DNA of 40,015 bases from NCBI GenBank assembly GCA_031290595.1, contig JAITNG010000194.1, forward strand, positions 1-40,015, written 5' to 3'. The position numbers and the translations under genes were made by a program. The notes under the pieces are model-generated. The model did no database searches. It saw only the letters and a list, made by a program, of their open reading frames with translations, and was not told the DNA's origin. This DNA comes from Oscillospiraceae bacterium. Lineage in GTDB: Bacteria > Bacillota > Clostridia > Oscillospirales > Acutalibacteraceae. Below, in pieces: positions 37,695-40,015 of this stretch (its first letter is position 1; every line of letters starts with the position of its first letter).

Positions 37695-37723
37695 ACTATA
37701 CGCCGTTTTAACCCAAAAAGCAA
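37695..37723 (-). promoter_or_regulatory. Candidate promoter for the glycyl radical enzyme
   Basis: Minus strand TTGCTT-N17-TATAGT. Confidence 0.45.
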
Positions 37724-37783
37724 TAGTTTTTTGTTAATTTTTTGTGTTTCACAGCAAGTAAATACAAGTAAAACGAAAAATGC

Positions 37784-37812
37784 TTGACATTCACCCGTGC
37801 GGCTGTTATAAT
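37784..37812 (+). promoter_or_regulatory. Consensus sigma-A-like promoter for rplU-rpmA
   Basis: TTGACA-N17-TATAAT, exact consensus. Confidence 0.85.
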
Positions 37813-37819
37813 GTTTAGG

Positions 37820-37906
37820 CCGCATGTTCCTGGGTCTATCAAGCGTTGCGTTCCTTTGGGGATGCATCCACCCTTGGCAGCGAGTTCATAACGAGAGAGG
37901 TACCGC
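37820..37906 (+). ncRNA. Candidate ribosomal protein L21 leader
   Basis: ~90-nt 5' UTR before rplU; CGTTGC can pair with GCAGCG around an inner GGATGCATCC; not checked against a covariance model. Confidence 0.4.
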
Positions 37907-37912
37907 AAAACC

Positions 37913-38227
37913 ATGGCTTACGCTATTTTTGAAACCGGCGGCAAACAGCACAAGGTCGAAGTCGGCCAGGCGCTGTTTGTGGAAAAACTGGAGGTCGAGG
38001 AAGGCGCTGAGATCACCTTTGAAAAGGTTCTTGCCGTTTCCGGCGACGAAAGCCTCACAGTCGGCAGCCCCTATGTTGCGGGCGCAGTGGTGAAGGCCAA
38101 GCTGCTCAAGCATGGCAAGGGCAAAAAGATCATCGTGTTCACCTACAAAGCCAAAAAGAACTACAAGCGCAAGCAGGGGCATCGCCAGCCCTATTCCCAG
38201 ATTGAAATCACCGCCATTGAGGCCTGA
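37913..38227 (+). CDS. rplU: 50S ribosomal protein L21
   Basis: [31 protein letters not shown]. Confidence 0.97.
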   Translation: MAYAIFETGGKQHKVEVGQALFVEKLEVEEGAEITFEKVLAVSGDESLTVGSPYVAGAVVKAKLLKHGKGKKIIVFTYKAKKNYKRKQGHRQPYSQIEITAIEA

Positions 38228-38257
38228 ATTGACCCAAGATGAAAGGATGAAACTACT

Positions 38258-38515
38258 ATGGCACATAAAAAAGGTATGGGATCCACCCGCAACGGGCGCG
38301 ATTCCGCATCCCAGCGCCTTGGCGTCAAACGCGCCGACGGCCAATTCGTTCTGGCGGGGAACATCCTCATGCGCCAGCGCGGCACCAAAATCCACCCCGG
38401 CAACAACGTCGGCAAGGGGAAGGACGACACCCTCTTCGCCCTCATCGACGGCAAAGTGAAGTTTGAACGCCTGGATAAAAACCGTAAAAAGGTCAGCGTC
38501 TACGCCGCCGAATAA
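38258..38515 (+). CDS. rpmA: 50S ribosomal protein L27
   Basis: [48 protein letters not shown]. Confidence 0.97.
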   Translation: MAHKKGMGSTRNGRDSASQRLGVKRADGQFVLAGNILMRQRGTKIHPGNNVGKGKDDTLFALIDGKVKFERLDKNRKKVSVYAAE

Positions 38516-38524
38516 CCCTTTGCG

Positions 38525-39262
38525 TTAAATTTGCAGGTATTTGCGCAGCACATACCCGCAGCAGTCTTCATGTTCGGCATATTGCCATTCGCCCTCCCGG
38601 TGCAGGAGCGTCAGCTCCGCCCCGTTGGGGATCGTTTGGAGCATTTCGGCTTCCTTGTGTGGCGCACGGCGCAACGCAAGGGAGCCGTTTGGCGTGCGCA
38701 CCACAGCGCTGCGCCCGGCAAAGGGGGAGACGCAGGGAACCCCGAACCACTGCGTCACCGCTTTGGCCAGCGCATGGGCAATCCCCCCGGTGGATTGCAG
38801 CATCCAGACCGCGTCTTCCGGGTGATCGCGGTACCCAAGGCGCAGTTGCACGGCGGGGCAGCGCGCCATGCGGAAATCCGGCAGCTGGGGCGACGGCAAC
38901 AGGCGCACCGCATCGGGCGACGGGGCGACGCACGCCAGGCTCCCCAGCAGACGTTCGGCCAGGGCGCGGCTGCGCTTGGCGGCGGGGTGGAAGCAAATAT
39001 CAGCCCCGCGCTGCTGCCCGGCCTGTTCCGGCGGCGCGGCGGAAGACCCCAGCAGGAGCAGCAAAGCGGCGTTTTCGCGGTTGGCGACGGAGGCCACGGC
39101 GTGGCTGGGCACCTGGGGCAAACGCAGAGCGGTCTGCAAGCCGCTGGCAAGCAAATATTCCGCCAGCCGGTTGAGGATCGCTTCCGTCACAGCGGATTCC
39201 GTCGCACCGTTGCAATATTCCGCAGCATCGTTGCCGCAGGAGGAAAGCAGAACGAATGGCAT
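38525..39262 (-). CDS. Amidase_3-like protein with C-terminal SH3b-like domain, divergent
   Basis: Architecture resembles Amidase_3 (ATESA...LAEYLLASGLQTALRLP) followed by VVRTPNGSLALRRAPHKEAEMLQTIPNGAELTLLHREGEWQYAEHEDCCGYVLRKYLQ. Confidence 0.55.
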   Translation of the reverse strand: MPFVLLSSCGNDAAEYCNGATESAVTEAILNRLAEYLLASGLQTALRLPQVPSHAVASVANRENAALLLLLGSSAAPPEQAGQQRGADICFHPAAKRSRALAERLLGSLACVAPSPDAVRLLPSPQLPDFRMARCPAVQLRLGYRDHPEDAVWMLQSTGGIAHALAKAVTQWFGVPCVSPFAGRSAVVRTPNGSLALRRAPHKEAEMLQTIPNGAELTLLHREGEWQYAEHEDCCGYVLRKYLQI

Positions 39263-39436
39263 CGGGCATACCCCTCTCTGATTCTGTCACATACGGGCAG
39301 TTGTTCAGCTATACATATGCCGAAAGCGCAAAAAACTTGCCTATTTCCGCACTTTTTCCTGCCGCATGGTATGCGCCGCGCAAAAATGCAGATAATACCA
39401 GCAAAGCCAACCGAGGGGAGCGTTTTTGTGGGGCAG

Positions 39437-39958
39437 ATGCAGCTTGTTGTTCTCTATGGTGATTTGCAGGATACCACCCTGACACTGCCGCTGTGCCGCA
39501 CGCTGGCGGCGCTGGGGGGCGTGCTGTATTGCGGCGATGGCTGCACCGCCGTGTGCGGCGACCCCGGTGCGGCAGGGCTGCGCTTTGTGCTGCTGGAAAC
39601 GGAGCGGCTGCGCAGCTGCGGGGCGGAAGACACCCTCGTGATCTGCAAGCTGGGGGCGGCGTTCCCGCAAAGCGCGGGCTTTGCCGAACGGCTTTACGCC
39701 CTGGCTGCGGCGCCGCCCCCGCCCCCCGCCGAAGGGCTGGAATGGCTCGGCTGCGCCTGCGGGGAAGAAAGCACGCTCGCGCTTTCCAGCCTGCGGGAAG
39801 AAAGCGCGGTGGTGGAACTGCGCCGCACGCTCCCCCTGCCCGGCGGCGGGGCGCTGGAACCGGGAGAATTCCCGGTGCGGCTCCGTGTGCCGACGGAAGG
39901 CTACCCCCTGCTGTGCTGCTGCGGGGTGGAACTGCTGTTCGGCGGCGGCGGGCGGTGA
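39437..39958 (+). CDS. Hypothetical protein
   Basis: MQLVVLYGDLQDTTLTLPLCRTLAALGG...; no overlapping better ORF. Confidence 0.5.
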   Translation: MQLVVLYGDLQDTTLTLPLCRTLAALGGVLYCGDGCTAVCGDPGAAGLRFVLLETERLRSCGAEDTLVICKLGAAFPQSAGFAERLYALAAAPPPPPAEGLEWLGCACGEESTLALSSLREESAVVELRRTLPLPGGGALEPGEFPVRLRVPTEGYPLLCCCGVELLFGGGGR

Positions 39959-39970
39959 GGTGAGGCTGTG

Positions 39971-40015
39971 ATGCTTGCCAAAATTAAAAGTTTATTTTCC
40001 ACCCCGGCGTGGCCA
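39971..40015 (+). CDS. Start of an ORF truncated by the window edge (MLAKIKSLFSTPAWP...)
   Basis: ATG shortly after the stop of the previous ORF; open to the window end. Confidence 0.35.
   Translation, partial: MLAKIKSLFSTPAWP

Overview
High-GC window, probably from a Clostridia-type Firmicute (inferred from gene content and order). It has three parts. (1) About 1-15.6 kb is a conserved minus-strand housekeeping run: yicC-remA-gmk-rpoZ-priA-def-DUF1361-fmt-Zn peptidase-rsmB-rlmN-PP2C-PASTA kinase-rsgA-nrdR-iorA(partial), with a strong sigma-A-like promoter at its head. (2) About 15.7-18.5 kb holds a DUF4830 protein, a TepA/ClpP-like protease and a ~740-bp non-coding repeat island bounded by two identical 30-bp palindromes and containing MITE-like inverted repeats. 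(3) About 17.8-37.7 kb is an accessory carbohydrate island: ackA, GH3, endoglycoceramidase-like GH5, two metallophosphoesterases, an isochorismatase, an eight-gene operon (MFS/GPH transporter, LRR lipoprotein, TIM-barrel isomerase, two Gfo/Idh/MocA, AKR, RbsD/FucU mutarotase, galactonate dehydratase-like enolase), and a divergent glycyl radical enzyme. The window ends with rplU-rpmA and two poorly characterised ORFs. The strongest candidate for undescribed biology is the glycyl radical enzyme. Its active-site loop reads GCNWCALPG where characterised dehydratase/lyase members have GC(V/S)EPxxPG, and no activase is encoded next to it. No tRNA, rRNA, CRISPR or intact transposase was seen.
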